NCBI RefSeq assembly: GCF_040839445.1
Contig: NZ_JBDPGJ010000011.1
Location: forward strand, 60,765 to 124,764
DNA length: 64,000 nt
Source: Aquibium pacificus
GTDB lineage: Bacteria; Pseudomonadota; Alphaproteobacteria; Rhizobiales; Rhizobiaceae
Direction of reading: 5' to 3'
The position numbers were made by a program, and so were the translations under genes. Under the pieces are notes generated by a model. It did not search any database, was not told the origin of the DNA, and saw only the letters and a program-made list of their open reading frames with translations. This document shows, piece by piece, positions 1-7,917 of the stretch (position 1 is its first letter; each line of letters opens with the position of its first letter).

Positions 1-801
1 TGCCCGGTCGCCGATCTTGAGGAAGCTCATCAATCCCGACGACCTGCCGCCGCCCGACAGCTTTTCGCCCTCTCCGCGCAGGTGGGAGAAGTTGGAGCCA
101 GTGCCCGAGCCGTACTTGAACAGGCGTGCCTCGCGCACCCACAGGTCCATGATGCCGCCCTCGTTGACGAGGTCGTCGGCGACCGACTGGATGAAGCAGG
201 CATGCGGCTGCGGATGCTCGTAAGCCGACTTCGACTTGGTCAGCTTGCCGGTGAACGGGTCGACGTAATAGTGGCCCTGGCCGGGGCCGTCGATGCCGTA
301 AGCCCAGTGCAGGCCGGTGTTGAACCACTGCGGCGAGTTGGGCGCGACGCGCTGGGTGGCCAGCATGTAGGCGAGTTCGTCACGGAAGGCGCGCGCGTCG
401 TCCTCGGAGGCGAAATAGCCGCCCTTCCAGCCCCAGTAGGTCCAGGTGCCGGCGAGACGGTCGAAGACCTGGCGGGCGTCGGTCTCGGAGACGTAGCGCT
501 CGTTCTCGGGGAGCTTGGCGAGTTCGGCCTCGTCGGCGACGGAACGCCACAGGAAGGAAGGGACGGAGGTCTCCTCGACCTTCTTCAGGCGAGCGGGGAC
601 ACCAGCCTTGCGGAAATATTTCTGTGCCAGCACGTCGGTCGCGACCTGGCTGAACTGCGCCGGGACGTCGATGTCGGCCAGGCGGAATACGATCGAGCCG
701 TCCGGGTTGCGGATCTCGCTGACTGCCTTGCGGAAGTCGATCTCCGCATAGGCCGCCCGCTCGCCATGACTTTCCTTCGTGAACCGCCGTTCGATGCGCA
801 T
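1..801 (-). CDS. nrdJ: Vitamin B12-dependent (class II) ribonucleotide reductase, N-terminal part
   Basis: The gene runs off the left edge; the first 267 residues are present, starting at the ATG at 799-801, 8 nt after a GAGGG ribosome-binding site. Class II reductases convert ribonucleotides to deoxyribonucleotides with adenosylcobalamin and need no oxygen. The segment shows the conserved family blocks TYWGWKGGYF (about 121-130), NSPQWFNTGLHWAYG (about 155-169) and PHACFIQSV, whose Cys202 matches the substrate-side active-site cysteine of R1-type reductases. The block KYGSGTGSNFS follows at about 229-239. The barrel, the radical cysteine and the C-terminal redox cysteines lie outside the window. 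Two NrdR boxes lie about 240-270 bp upstream, so repression by NrdR is likely. Confidence 0.93.
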   Translation of the reverse strand, partial: MRIERRFTKESHGERAAYAEIDFRKAVSEIRNPDGSIVFRLADIDVPAQFSQVATDVLAQKYFRKAGVPARLKKVEETSVPSFLWRSVADEAELAKLPENERYVSETDARQVFDRLAGTWTYWGWKGGYFASEDDARAFRDELAYMLATQRVAPNSPQWFNTGLHWAYGIDGPGQGHYYVDPFTGKLTKSKSAYEHPQPHACFIQSVADDLVNEGGIMDLWVREARLFKYGSGTGSNFSHLRGEGEKLSGGGRSSGLMSFLKIGDRA

Positions 802-817
802 CTGTTGTCCCTCTGAT

Positions 818-833
818 CCCTAAATATAGAGCC
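818..833 (-). promoter_or_regulatory. Possible extra NrdR-like core close to the nrdJ start
   Basis: The stretch CCCTAAATATAGAGCC repeats the CTAAATATAG core of the strong NrdR box 249 bp further upstream and lies 17 bp before the nrdJ start codon. It lacks the outer ACA/TGT arms. It could be a weak third operator or simply a -10-like AT-rich core. Confidence 0.3.
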
Positions 834-1035
834 TTTTCCACAGGCCATCCATGGCCGTTTCGAAGGCAAATGTCCGCCGCATCCGGGCCCCCATGAGGAC
901 GCCCGGCTCTCCTTGCGCGATTTGTCGCCTGATCGACATGGACACCGCCTCTACTCTCGCGCCGTCCCAGCCTCCGACGAACCCTCGCGGGTCCCGATGT
1001 TACGCTTGATACGATTCTCGCTCTGGAAGCGGAGA

Positions 1036-1082
1036 TCACCGTATCTAGTACCAAGGGTGGGCGCAAACACTAAATATAGTGT
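1036..1082 (-). promoter_or_regulatory. Tandem NrdR boxes upstream of nrdJ
   Basis: The 16-mer ACACTAAATATAGTGT (1067-1082) sits in an 18-bp perfect inverted repeat (1066-1083) and fits the NrdR box consensus acaCwAtATaTwGtgt. A weaker second copy, TCACCGTATCTAGTAC (1036-1051), lies exactly 31 bp away, or three helical turns, the classic spacing of paired NrdR boxes. NrdR is the ATP/dATP-sensing repressor of ribonucleotide reductase genes. The nearest target is the nrdJ gene reading left. Confidence 0.8.
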
Positions 1083-1408
1083 TAACAGGAGATTTACGCC
1101 ACCTCTAAAATTCGCCCCTCATCGCCTCGATACAGGCAGCAAGGCCACCCTCCCGCCAGCCTCGCAACAGGCGGAAAACGGACCCGACGCACCAAAATCA
1201 GGAAAATTGACCGGCCTCTGACGCACCGGCCGCGCCCTCGAAACGCGAGCGCATGGCCAACAAAAACCGACTCGTCCCGAAGCGTCAAGGATTCGTTTCG
1301 CGACAGCTTCGTGACGCTAGATGTTGTGGGCTTGGGTGTGGATAGCGGGGATGCGGCAATTCGGACGCTTGCCGATCCGGAAGGCATGCCCGGGGCGGTC
1401 CTGCGGTG

Positions 1409-2215
1409 CTATCTGCCTTCGAAGCGCGGCGGGCGTTTCTGCCGGAAGGCTTCGCGGCCTTCGCGGTAGTCGTCGCTGCCGAAGGTGAGGTTGCCGAGTT
1501 CCAGGGCCTGTTCGACGTCGGCCGGCTCTCTCGACAGGACCGCGCGGATCGCGGCCTTCGACGCTCGCACCGAAAGCGGAGCGTTGCGGGCGATGTTGCC
1601 GGCGATCTCCGCGGCGCGTGCTTCGAGTTGCGCGAGATCGCCGACCGTTTCGAGCAGGAAACCCGCCCGCTTCGCGTCCACCGCGCCGAGGCGGTCGGTC
1701 GAGTAGGCGAGATAGCACGCCATCTGTATGCCGGCGGAATGCACGATGTCCTGCATGGCGTCGACCGGATAGGCGAGGCCGAGCCGTGCCGCGGGGACGC
1801 AAAACAGCGCGTCTTCCGTGGCGATCCTGATGTCGCAGGCGGCCGCGATGCCCAGGCCGCCGCCGAAGCAGATGCCCGAGATCGCCGCGATGGTGGGAAC
1901 GTGCGCATTGCGTATGGCCGCGAAGGCCGCCGAATTCGCCGCCTCGTAGCGGCGCGCGGTGGCGGCGTCGCCGCGCAACTCGGAAAATTCGCCGATGTCG
2001 GCTCCGGCGGAAAAGTCGCGGCCGGCGCCGCGAAGGACGATCGCCCGCGTCGCCGTATCTCCGCCATATGCCAGGATCGCCTCGGCCAGTGCACGCCACA
2101 TGTCGAACGTCAGCGCGTTTTTCTTCTCCGGCCTGTCGATCGTGACGGTAACGACACCGTTATCGTCGCGATGTACCGCGATCCGGCGATCCAGGGCGGC
2201 TTGATTCTCGGCCAT
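1409..2215 (-). CDS. Enoyl-CoA hydratase/isomerase (crotonase) family protein
   Basis: A 268-residue crotonase-fold protein of normal family length; the start MAENQA at 2213-2215 fits better than the 51-residue-longer open frame. The oxyanion-hole motif FSAGADIGEF lies at about 69-78 and the GGGLG motif at about 118-122. The family acts on acyl-CoA thioesters. The two glutamates of true enoyl-CoA hydratases (usually GGCE and PEI) are replaced here by GGGLG and PAARLG. Simple hydration is therefore doubtful, and an isomerase, lyase or hydrolase role is as likely. It diverges from cysE with only about 100 bp between them. The substrate cannot be told from sequence. Confidence 0.82.
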   Translation of the reverse strand: MAENQAALDRRIAVHRDDNGVVTVTIDRPEKKNALTFDMWRALAEAILAYGGDTATRAIVLRGAGRDFSAGADIGEFSELRGDAATARRYEAANSAAFAAIRNAHVPTIAAISGICFGGGLGIAAACDIRIATEDALFCVPAARLGLAYPVDAMQDIVHSAGIQMACYLAYSTDRLGAVDAKRAGFLLETVGDLAQLEARAAEIAGNIARNAPLSVRASKAAIRAVLSREPADVEQALELGNLTFGSDDYREGREAFRQKRPPRFEGR

Positions 2216-2318
2216 TTCAATCCAATTGAAGAAGCGTTGAGGAAATTGCGGTTCTATGGCAAGCGGTTCTGGCGTAAGTTCCGCGCCTCGACAAGCCGGG
2301 CGCCAAGGGAGCGAAGGC

Positions 2319-3137
2319 ATGAGCACACGCAGCATCCGGTCCAGCGAGATCCATCCCGTCGATCCCATCTGGGATTCGGTCCGCCAGGAGGCCGAGGCAG
2401 CCGTCCAGCGTGACCCGCTGATGGCCGCCTTTCTTTATTCGACCATTCTCAACCACGATACGCTCGAAGGCGCGGTCATCCACCGTATCGCCGAGCGACT
2501 CGGGCACAACGACCTGCCCGCCAATTTGATCGGGCAGACCTTCGAGACCATGCATCGGGCCAATCCCGGGTGGAGCGCGATCGTCCGGGTCGACATCCAG
2601 GCCTACTACGACCGCGACCCTGCCTGCGACCGGTTCATCATGCCGGTGCTCTATTTCAAGGGCTTTCACGCCATCCAGACGCATCGCCTGGCGCACTGGC
2701 TCTGGAACGAGGGACGCCGGGACTTCGCACTCTACCTGCAGAGCCGTTCGTCGGCCATCTTCCAGACCGATATCAATCCGGCCGCGAAGCTGGGCAAGGG
2801 CATCTTCATCGACCATGCCACCGATCTGGTGATCGGCGAGACGGCGGTCGTGGAAGACAACGTGTCGATCCTGAACGGCGTGACCCTGGGCGGGACCGGC
2901 AAGGTGACCGGGGATCGCCACCCCAAAATCCGGCGTGGAGTGCTGATCGGCACGGGTGCAAAGATTCTCGGCAATATCGAGATCGGCCATTGCAGCAAGG
3001 TGGCGGCTGGCTCGGTCGTCCTGAAGCCGGTGCCCAACAACAAGACGGTGGCCGGCGTTCCGGCGCGGATCGTCGGCGAAGCCGGATGCGACGAGCCATC
3101 TCGCGCGATGGACCAACTGCTTTCCAGCGAGGACTGA
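2319..3137 (+). CDS. cysE: Serine O-acetyltransferase
   Basis: CysE transfers acetyl from acetyl-CoA to L-serine, giving O-acetylserine, the committed step of cysteine synthesis in the cytoplasm. The 272-residue protein has the N-terminal helical domain typical of the family (to about 140). A left-handed hexapeptide-repeat helix follows, with the signature DINPAAKLGKGIFIDHATD and the catalytic His in FIDHATD. The block GGTGK precedes the acetyl-CoA site, and VAGVPARIVG closes the helix. The start at 2319 follows AAGGGAGCGAAGGC; an in-frame start 63 bp upstream lacks a good ribosome-binding site. The C-terminal tail that binds cysteine or partner CysK is short and ends in Asp rather than Ile. 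Confidence 0.95.
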   Translation: MSTRSIRSSEIHPVDPIWDSVRQEAEAAVQRDPLMAAFLYSTILNHDTLEGAVIHRIAERLGHNDLPANLIGQTFETMHRANPGWSAIVRVDIQAYYDRDPACDRFIMPVLYFKGFHAIQTHRLAHWLWNEGRRDFALYLQSRSSAIFQTDINPAAKLGKGIFIDHATDLVIGETAVVEDNVSILNGVTLGGTGKVTGDRHPKIRRGVLIGTGAKILGNIEIGHCSKVAAGSVVLKPVPNNKTVAGVPARIVGEAGCDEPSRAMDQLLSSED

Positions 3138-3265
3138 TCCGCGGGCGGAAAGTTCGGACGGAGCCTTTCGGGGCGTTTGGGGTTTACATCGTCGAACTGC
3201 GCGTGCCAGAAGCGCCGCCAATGCGGCCCGACGCCGCGCCAGCCCCAGCGACCGGGAGACGTCGA

Positions 3266-3475
3266 TTGAAAGCCGAAGAGATCAGGAAGCTAGACGCCTA
3301 TTTCAAACGCACGTTCCAGAACCCCACGCTCCAGGTGAAGGCGCGCCCGCGCAAGGACGATTCCTGCGAACTCTACGTCGGTGACGAGTTCCTCGGCATC
3401 ATCTTCAAGGATGAGGAAGAAGGCGAGCTTTCCTACAACTTCTCGATGGCAATCCTGGACGTCGATCTGCAGTAA
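3266..3475 (+). CDS. DUF3126 family small protein, TTG start
   Basis: A 69-residue acidic protein matching the short alphaproteobacterial DUF3126 family, whose members usually begin M-x-P/A-E-EIRKLDAYFKRTF. The frame is open far upstream inside cysE. The TTG at 3266, 7 nt after GGGAG, gives the family length and places LKAEEIRKLDAYF at the N-terminus. The middle contains DDSCELYVGDEFLGI and the end is a predicted beta strand, SYNFSMAILD. It follows cysE on the same strand by 128 bp, an arrangement I recall as common in Rhizobiales. Function unknown. Confidence 0.85.
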   Translation: MKAEEIRKLDAYFKRTFQNPTLQVKARPRKDDSCELYVGDEFLGIIFKDEEEGELSYNFSMAILDVDLQ

Positions 3476-3487
3476 GGCCGGCCCCGA

Positions 3488-4291
3488 TCAGGTGCCGGTC
3501 TTGATCGTGGCTTTCGAGTAGGCCAGGACGGCGGCATCGATCCTCCTCCAGGCCGCGAGCAGACTTGAGGGAAAGCGGTAGACCAGTGCGAGATCGTCGC
3601 CGACGAAGACGTCGCGTTCGCAGTCGGCCAGCGACTTTTCCGCAACCGCCCCCGTCAGGCAGCGCGCCACGAAAGTCCCGGCACCAGTCTCATCCGGACC
3701 GACGACCAGCATCTCGTTCATATAGCCTGATTTTTCGATGAATTCGTAGTTCGTCAGTCCCGCCGATCCCGCCTTGCCGGGGGAGCGGATGAGCGATCTG
3801 TAGATCGGCTCCAGCCGTCCGCTCATGTCGCGCGACATCATCCTCGGCTCGAACGACAGGAACAGGATGTTGCGGGCGCCGCCCGCATGGTTGAAGTCGT
3901 CGCGCAGGTCGGCTCGATACCCCTTCATCTCCGGCCATTTCAGGTAGAGGTGCAGCCCCGCCGCGACGCCGTGCCGTCTCTCGTTCTCGAAGCGGATGGC
4001 ATTGGCCGGCACGACAAGGACGTTGTTGCCGATCACGATCTCGCGCAGCGTCTGGTCCTCGGTGTGGCCGCCGAGCGCGATGGAGCGTCCGGCATACTTG
4101 CCGCCGATGCTGATCAGGGCTGACAGGACGGCCATCGCGGCAAAGACCGCGAACACCTTCAAAATGAAGCCTTCGCCGAAAGCGGCTGTGGATTGCGTGT
4201 CGGAAGCGGCTGTCGGCAACTTGGCTTTCCCGAGCGGTTTTGCGAGTGCCGAACCGGGACGGTCCGGCGGCATGGATCTTGCGAGTCGCAT
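3488..4291 (-). CDS. Uncharacterised single-pass membrane protein
   Basis: A 267-residue protein with a basic, proline-containing N-terminus, one transmembrane helix at about 44-64 (FILKVFAVFAAMAVLSALIS) and a long C-terminal part that would face the periplasm. That part contains LVVPANAIRFENERRHG and a block about membership of radii of Met/Arg residues (EPRMMSRDMSGRLEPIYRS). The start is supported by CCCAAGG four nt upstream. It diverges from the next gene with 35 bp between start codons, so the two promoters must overlap. I recognise no named domain; similar proteins are known to me only as conserved Rhizobiales hypotheticals. Confidence 0.8.
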   Translation of the reverse strand: MRLARSMPPDRPGSALAKPLGKAKLPTAASDTQSTAAFGEGFILKVFAVFAAMAVLSALISIGGKYAGRSIALGGHTEDQTLREIVIGNNVLVVPANAIRFENERRHGVAAGLHLYLKWPEMKGYRADLRDDFNHAGGARNILFLSFEPRMMSRDMSGRLEPIYRSLIRSPGKAGSAGLTNYEFIEKSGYMNEMLVVGPDETGAGTFVARCLTGAVAEKSLADCERDVFVGDDLALVYRFPSSLLAAWRRIDAAVLAYSKATIKTGT

Positions 4292-4326
4292 GACCTTGGG
4301 ACTGCTATGGTAAAGGGACGGTAAAA

Positions 4327-4659
4327 ATGGCGGGTGTCTGGCTGGTCTCCTTCGTGTTCCTCTCCGGCCTCGTGTTCTCCGGCCTGGGCGGGACCGTGCT
4401 CGAGATATGGGGCGGCCGCAGGCTCGCCTTCGCCGATCCCTTCGTCTCGCGACAACACATGTTTCGGTCGCTCTGGATGACGGCCATTTCCGGACCCTTC
4501 ATGCTGGTCAACGAGGCGGCGACGGCCTTGCGCGCGCGAAGGATCGGCGTTCCCTCCCTGTTCAGCTGCGTGCTGCTTTCCCTCACATGGGTCTTTCTGA
4601 CCGGCATCGTCGTGCTGGACGTTGCATTCTTCCTGTCCGATCTGCTCTTTAAGGCCTGA
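4327..4659 (+). CDS. Small integral membrane protein, DUF6949-like
   Basis: A 110-residue protein with three to four hydrophobic helices (about 4-25, 48-62 and 76-105). The block SGPFMLVNEAATALRARR in the middle resembles the DUF6949 family of Rhizobiales membrane proteins; that family name is from memory and tentative. The start is 8 nt after AAGGGACGG. It diverges from the membrane protein at 3488-4291 and is followed 28 bp later by the carbonic-anhydrase-like gene, so those two may be co-transcribed. Function unknown. Confidence 0.75.
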   Translation: MAGVWLVSFVFLSGLVFSGLGGTVLEIWGGRRLAFADPFVSRQHMFRSLWMTAISGPFMLVNEAATALRARRIGVPSLFSCVLLSLTWVFLTGIVVLDVAFFLSDLLFKA

Positions 4660-4687
4660 CATTCACGGAAGACGGGAGAATGGCGGC

Positions 4688-5215
4688 ATGCCGATCTATG
4701 CAATCGACGGGAATACTCCGCAGTTCGACGACCGGCAATCGAACTGGATCGCACCGGACGCGACGCTGATCGGCAAGGTCAGGCTTGGACGCAATGCCGG
4801 CATCTGGTTCGGGGCCGTGCTGCGCGGCGACAACGAGGCGATCGAGATCGGCGAGGACAGCAATGTGCAGGAACACACGGTCATGCACACCGACATCGGA
4901 TTTCCGCTCCGGGTCGGGAAGGGATGCACCATCGGCCACCGTGCCCTGCTGCATGGCTGCACCGTCGGTGACAACAGCCTGATAGGCATGGGCGCCATCG
5001 TGCTCAACGGTGCCCGTATCGCGGAAGACTCGCTGGTCGGGGCCGGGGCGCTCGTGACCGAGGGAAAGGTGTTCCCGCCGCGTTCGCTGATCGTGGGCTC
5101 GCCGGCGAAGGCGATACGGCAACTCGACGATAAGGCGGTGGAACTGCTGCGCTGGTCGGCCGCGCATTACGTCGAGAACGGGCGACGTTTCCTGAAGGGC
5201 CTGACTGCGGCCTGA
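4688..5215 (+). CDS. Gamma carbonic anhydrase-like hexapeptide-repeat protein
   Basis: A 175-residue left-handed beta-helix protein of the YrdA/PaaY/gamma-carbonic-anhydrase type. Three histidines at the metal-binding positions are visible: His67 (VMHTD), His84 (TIGHR) and His89 (LLHGC). The repeat starts at about residue 23 and ends with the GSPAKAIR turn and a C-terminal helix. A trimer with zinc between subunits is expected. Whether it hydrates CO2 or transfers acyl groups cannot be decided from sequence. The ATG at 4688 follows GGCGGC; the longer open frame upstream lies inside the previous gene. A terminator hairpin follows at 5234-5265. Confidence 0.88.
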   Translation: MPIYAIDGNTPQFDDRQSNWIAPDATLIGKVRLGRNAGIWFGAVLRGDNEAIEIGEDSNVQEHTVMHTDIGFPLRVGKGCTIGHRALLHGCTVGDNSLIGMGAIVLNGARIAEDSLVGAGALVTEGKVFPPRSLIVGSPAKAIRQLDDKAVELLRWSAAHYVENGRRFLKGLTAA

Positions 5216-5233
5216 CGATGCCTTGAAAAAGGT

Positions 5234-5265
5234 GGAGCCGGCCCTGGGGACAAAGGGCCGGCTCC
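5234..5265. terminator. Bidirectional hairpin terminator
   Basis: An 11-bp perfect stem, GGAGCCGGCCC / GGGCCGGCTCC, with a 10-nt loop lies between two convergent genes. The A5 run just left of it (5226-5230) becomes a U tract for the leftward transcript of the BTLCP gene, and the hairpin can also stop the rightward gene. Confidence 0.8.
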
Positions 5266-5321
5266 GTGTGCCCGGTCGTTGGGGACGGGGAGGGTGGGGA
5301 CTCGACCGGGAACCTCTCTGT

Positions 5322-5924
5322 CTACTGGACGCTGGCGACGGATGTGCTGCGCCCGTCCTGGATGGAAACCCACTCGCCCGAGTTGCGGGACGACTGGCGT
5401 TTCAGGAAACTGTAGTTGGTCTCGGCCCATGGCAGGACGAGCGGTTCGAGATTGTCGAGGACGAAGTCGCCGAGATGCGTCTCGACGGTCAGCACGGCAT
5501 GGCCGTCACCATTCGGTTGGCGCACGACGGTGACCAGGAGATTGGAAGCGGGCACGCCCGCCTGCATCAGCCGCCGCCGCTTCTCGAGCACGTAGTCCTC
5601 GCAGTCGCCGACGGTCTCGGGATAGGACCAGTATTCCTCGCGGCCCCACATCTCGTAGTCCGTGCGGGGTGCAACCGACGTATTGACGGCATGGTTGACC
5701 TGAACGATGTCCTTCCAGAGCTTCCGGGTCAGTTCCACCGGATGTAGGCGCTCCGTGCGGACGGCGCATTCGTCCGGTAGCCGGCGGCAGAACTCGTAGT
5801 GGCCGACCGGTTGGGTGGTGCGGCCACCGGTGGCCATGAATGGCTCGCTCGCTGTGGCACCGAAGCTTCCCGCAATCCATAGGGCCGCCGTCCAGAGCGC
5901 CAGCTTGTGTCCCCGCATTCCCAT
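5322..5924 (-). CDS. Transglutaminase-like cysteine proteinase (BTLCP family), exported
   Basis: A 200-residue protein with a signal peptide (about 1-26, cleavage after ATASE or nearby) and a bacterial transglutaminase-like cysteine proteinase domain. The triad is visible as Cys108 in VGDCEDYV, His142 in GDGHAVLTVET and Asp157 in DFVLDNLE, in the usual order. Family members often sit near type I secretion or c-di-GMP systems, where LapG is the studied example that cleaves surface adhesins. A twin-PilZ gene lies directly upstream on the same strand, which would fit, but no LapD or adhesin is visible. The start follows GGGGAGAAGAGGCG. Confidence 0.88.
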   Translation of the reverse strand: MGMRGHKLALWTAALWIAGSFGATASEPFMATGGRTTQPVGHYEFCRRLPDECAVRTERLHPVELTRKLWKDIVQVNHAVNTSVAPRTDYEMWGREEYWSYPETVGDCEDYVLEKRRRLMQAGVPASNLLVTVVRQPNGDGHAVLTVETHLGDFVLDNLEPLVLPWAETNYSFLKRQSSRNSGEWVSIQDGRSTSVASVQ

Positions 5925-6205
5925 CGCCTCTTCTCCCCGTTCCGAGAGTAGAATGGCAGATACGGATTTATTTGACGCGAAGCAGGGCGCTCAGATTTAA
6001 GTAAAGACCTGTTTTGATCTGATTGAAACAAGAATAAAAATAGAATAGAAATTGTGTAAAATTGTACGAAAGTGCATATGGCGCGCCGGGAAGGGGCGCG
6101 GGAAGGCCGCCGCGGCAGCGGCGTGAGGCGTTCAGAGGGTGGAATGAGCGCGCGCCCGCATCCCGCGGCTGTCGCAGCAACGGTCGCGTGATGATGGCGC
6201 GGCGC

Positions 6206-6826
6206 CTAGGGATGCGTGGAGGAACTGAATTCCGTCTCGAGCGTGTCGGGACGCTGGAGGGATGCGAATTCGACGGCCACGCCGTCCTCGAAGTGACGGA
6301 CAACGCGACCGCGCATCGTGCCCAGGGTTACGGGCGTTCCGAGTGCCGGTTTCACGTCGATCTCAACGGCGGCTCCCGAGAGCGAGAGATCGACGATACG
6401 GCACTGGTACTGGCGGCCATCCATAAGGTGCAGCTCGCTCACCGGGTTGCGCGGTGATACGCGCTCGTGGCGGCGATCCTCGGGCAGGTCGAGTTCGTGC
6501 TTGTTGGCAAGCCAGGTCAGTTGTGCGGCAAGCTTGTCCTTCTTGCGGTCGGACGCAATGATCGTCATTGCGAAGCCGTCCTCGACCTGCCGTGTGACGA
6601 CGCCTTCGATCCGTCCGATGTGGTCGATATAGGCGATGACCTTCTCGCCGAGTTCGCCCATGCGGTCGGCACGAAGCAGGGCGTTGCCCGGCGACATGTC
6701 AATGACCTGGCAAGGGTGCTCCGTGCGATCTTCCAGCATGAAGCGCCCGTAGATCTTGACGCGCACGCGCTGGAAATAGCGCCGCTCGGCCCTGGACGGC
6801 GTGATATCTGTCGCCGCTAACGTCAT
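6206..6826 (-). CDS. Protein with two PilZ domains
   Basis: A 206-residue cytoplasmic protein made of two tandem PilZ domains. The first starts with RRYFQRVRVK (about 15-24) and has CQVIDMSPGNALL (about 39-51) in place of the D/NxSxxG strand. The second starts with RRHERVSPR (about 118-126) and has the canonical IVDLSLSGAAVEI (about 144-156). PilZ domains bind cyclic di-GMP through the RxxxR arginines and the D/NxSxxG motif. The second domain keeps both motifs, while the first is degenerate (SPGNA for SxxG). It probably reads c-di-GMP to control surface or motility functions. A 280-bp AT-rich gap separates it from the BTLCP gene downstream. Confidence 0.87.
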   Translation of the reverse strand: MTLAATDITPSRAERRYFQRVRVKIYGRFMLEDRTEHPCQVIDMSPGNALLRADRMGELGEKVIAYIDHIGRIEGVVTRQVEDGFAMTIIASDRKKDKLAAQLTWLANKHELDLPEDRRHERVSPRNPVSELHLMDGRQYQCRIVDLSLSGAAVEIDVKPALGTPVTLGTMRGRVVRHFEDGVAVEFASLQRPDTLETEFSSSTHP

Positions 6827-6960
6827 CTCGATGATCGCCTACCTGTTCCGCTGTGCCTGGCCGAGAAGGGCTACCATCACTCTATCGCCGCATGAGTTAA
6901 CAGTCGGTAAGCCGCAAGCCCCGATTGCACGAAAAGAAACGGTTCGTTAGGCAAGACGCG

Positions 6961-7593
6961 TCACCCGCCTCGGCCACCCTCGATGACCACGAGATGGCGG
7001 AACCGGCGCCGCCGCGTGCCCTCATGCGAAGAAAGGCTTTCGTCGGTCGGCACGAGGGGAGGGGCCGCCACGACCGCTTCGGGCGGAAGGAAGCGCGCCT
7101 CGTTGTCGGGATCGACCACCCTGGTGGTCGCGATCGAGCACTCCACCACGGGATCGGCGCCGAGCCAGTAGGGCTTCTCGAACGGACAGATCGACCCGAG
7201 GGCGCGCGGATTTTCGGTACCGCCGTCCAGCGGCAGGAGCAGGAGTTCGAATTCCAGCGATCGGCCCTGCTTCGTCATACCCTGGACTATGGCGACCGAA
7301 ACGGACTTCTTCGAGAACCCGCCCCGCGCGAGTTCGGCCGCCATGCCCTGGTCGGCATGACCAAAGAGAGATGCGAAGGCGAAACCCTTCAGCTCGCGCC
7401 CGAAGGCGGCGCACAGCCGCGTCCCGGCCAGACGGAAGACCGCGTCCCCACGCAGGTCCCGTTCCAGGATGAACGTGTCGGCCAGCATCGTCTTGATGTC
7501 GGCCGGCTCGATCTCCGTCCTCTTCGGTGCCGTTCGTCCGTTGCGCAACCTGTCCCAGTACTGGAACAGGGCGACCGTCGATGTCTGTTTCAT
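6961..7593 (-). CDS. PAS-domain protein (PAS_5 type)
   Basis: A 210-residue protein whose N-terminal two thirds match the PAS_5 pattern: FQYWDRLRNGRTAPKR (about 10-25), then IEPADIKTMLADTFILER and the ligand-pocket strand FRLAGTRLCAAFGREL. A low-complexity C-terminal tail rich in Pro, Ser and Arg follows. No output domain is present, so it may be a partner sensor or a ligand-binding regulator. The ATG at 7591-7593 follows GGGGACGT; a 13-residue-longer frame has a poorer site. It diverges from the candidate small RNA to its right. PAS_5 proteins are common in Rhizobiales and almost all unstudied. Confidence 0.8.
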   Translation of the reverse strand: MKQTSTVALFQYWDRLRNGRTAPKRTEIEPADIKTMLADTFILERDLRGDAVFRLAGTRLCAAFGRELKGFAFASLFGHADQGMAAELARGGFSKKSVSVAIVQGMTKQGRSLEFELLLLPLDGGTENPRALGSICPFEKPYWLGADPVVECSIATTRVVDPDNEARFLPPEAVVAAPPLVPTDESLSSHEGTRRRRFRHLVVIEGGRGG

Positions 7594-7710
7594 ACGTCCC
7601 CACTCATGCCTGCATTCGCTTTTTTGTCTCAACTGCGCACAACGGGGCGACCTCCGGTGTGCTACATGCAGGACTGAGCAGGTTGCATGCCAGCCTCATT
7701 AACGATTGTT

Positions 7711-7891
7711 CACGGCTCGGAGCCGTTAAGGTTAACGAAACCTTTCGATTGATCCCAAGCGCAAGCCGTGAGAGAAGAAGTGGACTCCAGAAGTCACTGT
7801 TTCAAAGCAGAATTTCGGCTTGGGACTAGCTCGGGGATTTGGGTAGGGACTCGGCCGGCCGTCCAGGGGAAACCCTGGGCGGCTTTTTTTC
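7711..7891 (+). ncRNA. Candidate small RNA ending in an intrinsic terminator
   Basis: A strong rightward terminator at 7858-7890 has no protein gene before it on that strand. The 150 bp in front fold well. A 15-nt hairpin ACGGCTC/GAGCCGT (7712-7726) is followed by AAGGTT/AACCTT (7728-7744). Then come a long-range CCCAAGC/GCTTGGG pairing (7754-7760 with 7818-7824) and, enclosed by it, AGTGGACT/AGTCACT (7779-7798). No credible reading frame crosses it. The 5' end is a guess. It could instead be a leader or attenuator of the rhomboid gene, whose start lies 80 bp beyond the terminator. Confidence 0.55.
7858..7890 (+). terminator. Rho-independent terminator of the candidate small RNA
   Basis: An 11-bp stem, GCCGTCCAGGG / CCCTGGGCGGC (one G-U wobble), closes a GAAA tetraloop and is followed at once by seven T residues. 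It reads rightward only. It lies between divergent protein genes, which is why a short non-coding transcript is proposed. Confidence 0.9.
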
Positions 7892-7917
7892 TTAACGCTT
7901 TGCATGTCCGTCGGGCA

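Larger units (their letters stand above)
802..1408. other. Intergenic region between nrdJ and the enoyl-CoA hydratase-like gene
   Basis: About 600 bp without a convincing gene. It holds the nrdJ leader and the NrdR boxes. The right half (1090-1400) is GC-rich, shows no good coding frame on either strand, and no tRNA or clear terminator was seen. Confidence 0.6.

Noticed and set aside
82..816. Long rightward frame of 244 codons at the left edge
   Set aside because: It is the shadow of nrdJ, whose minus-strand frame shows clear ribonucleotide reductase motifs.
1094..1320. Possible tRNA or small RNA in the nrdJ upstream gap
   Set aside because: GGTTCG-like pieces occur but no cloverleaf or terminator could be drawn on either strand.
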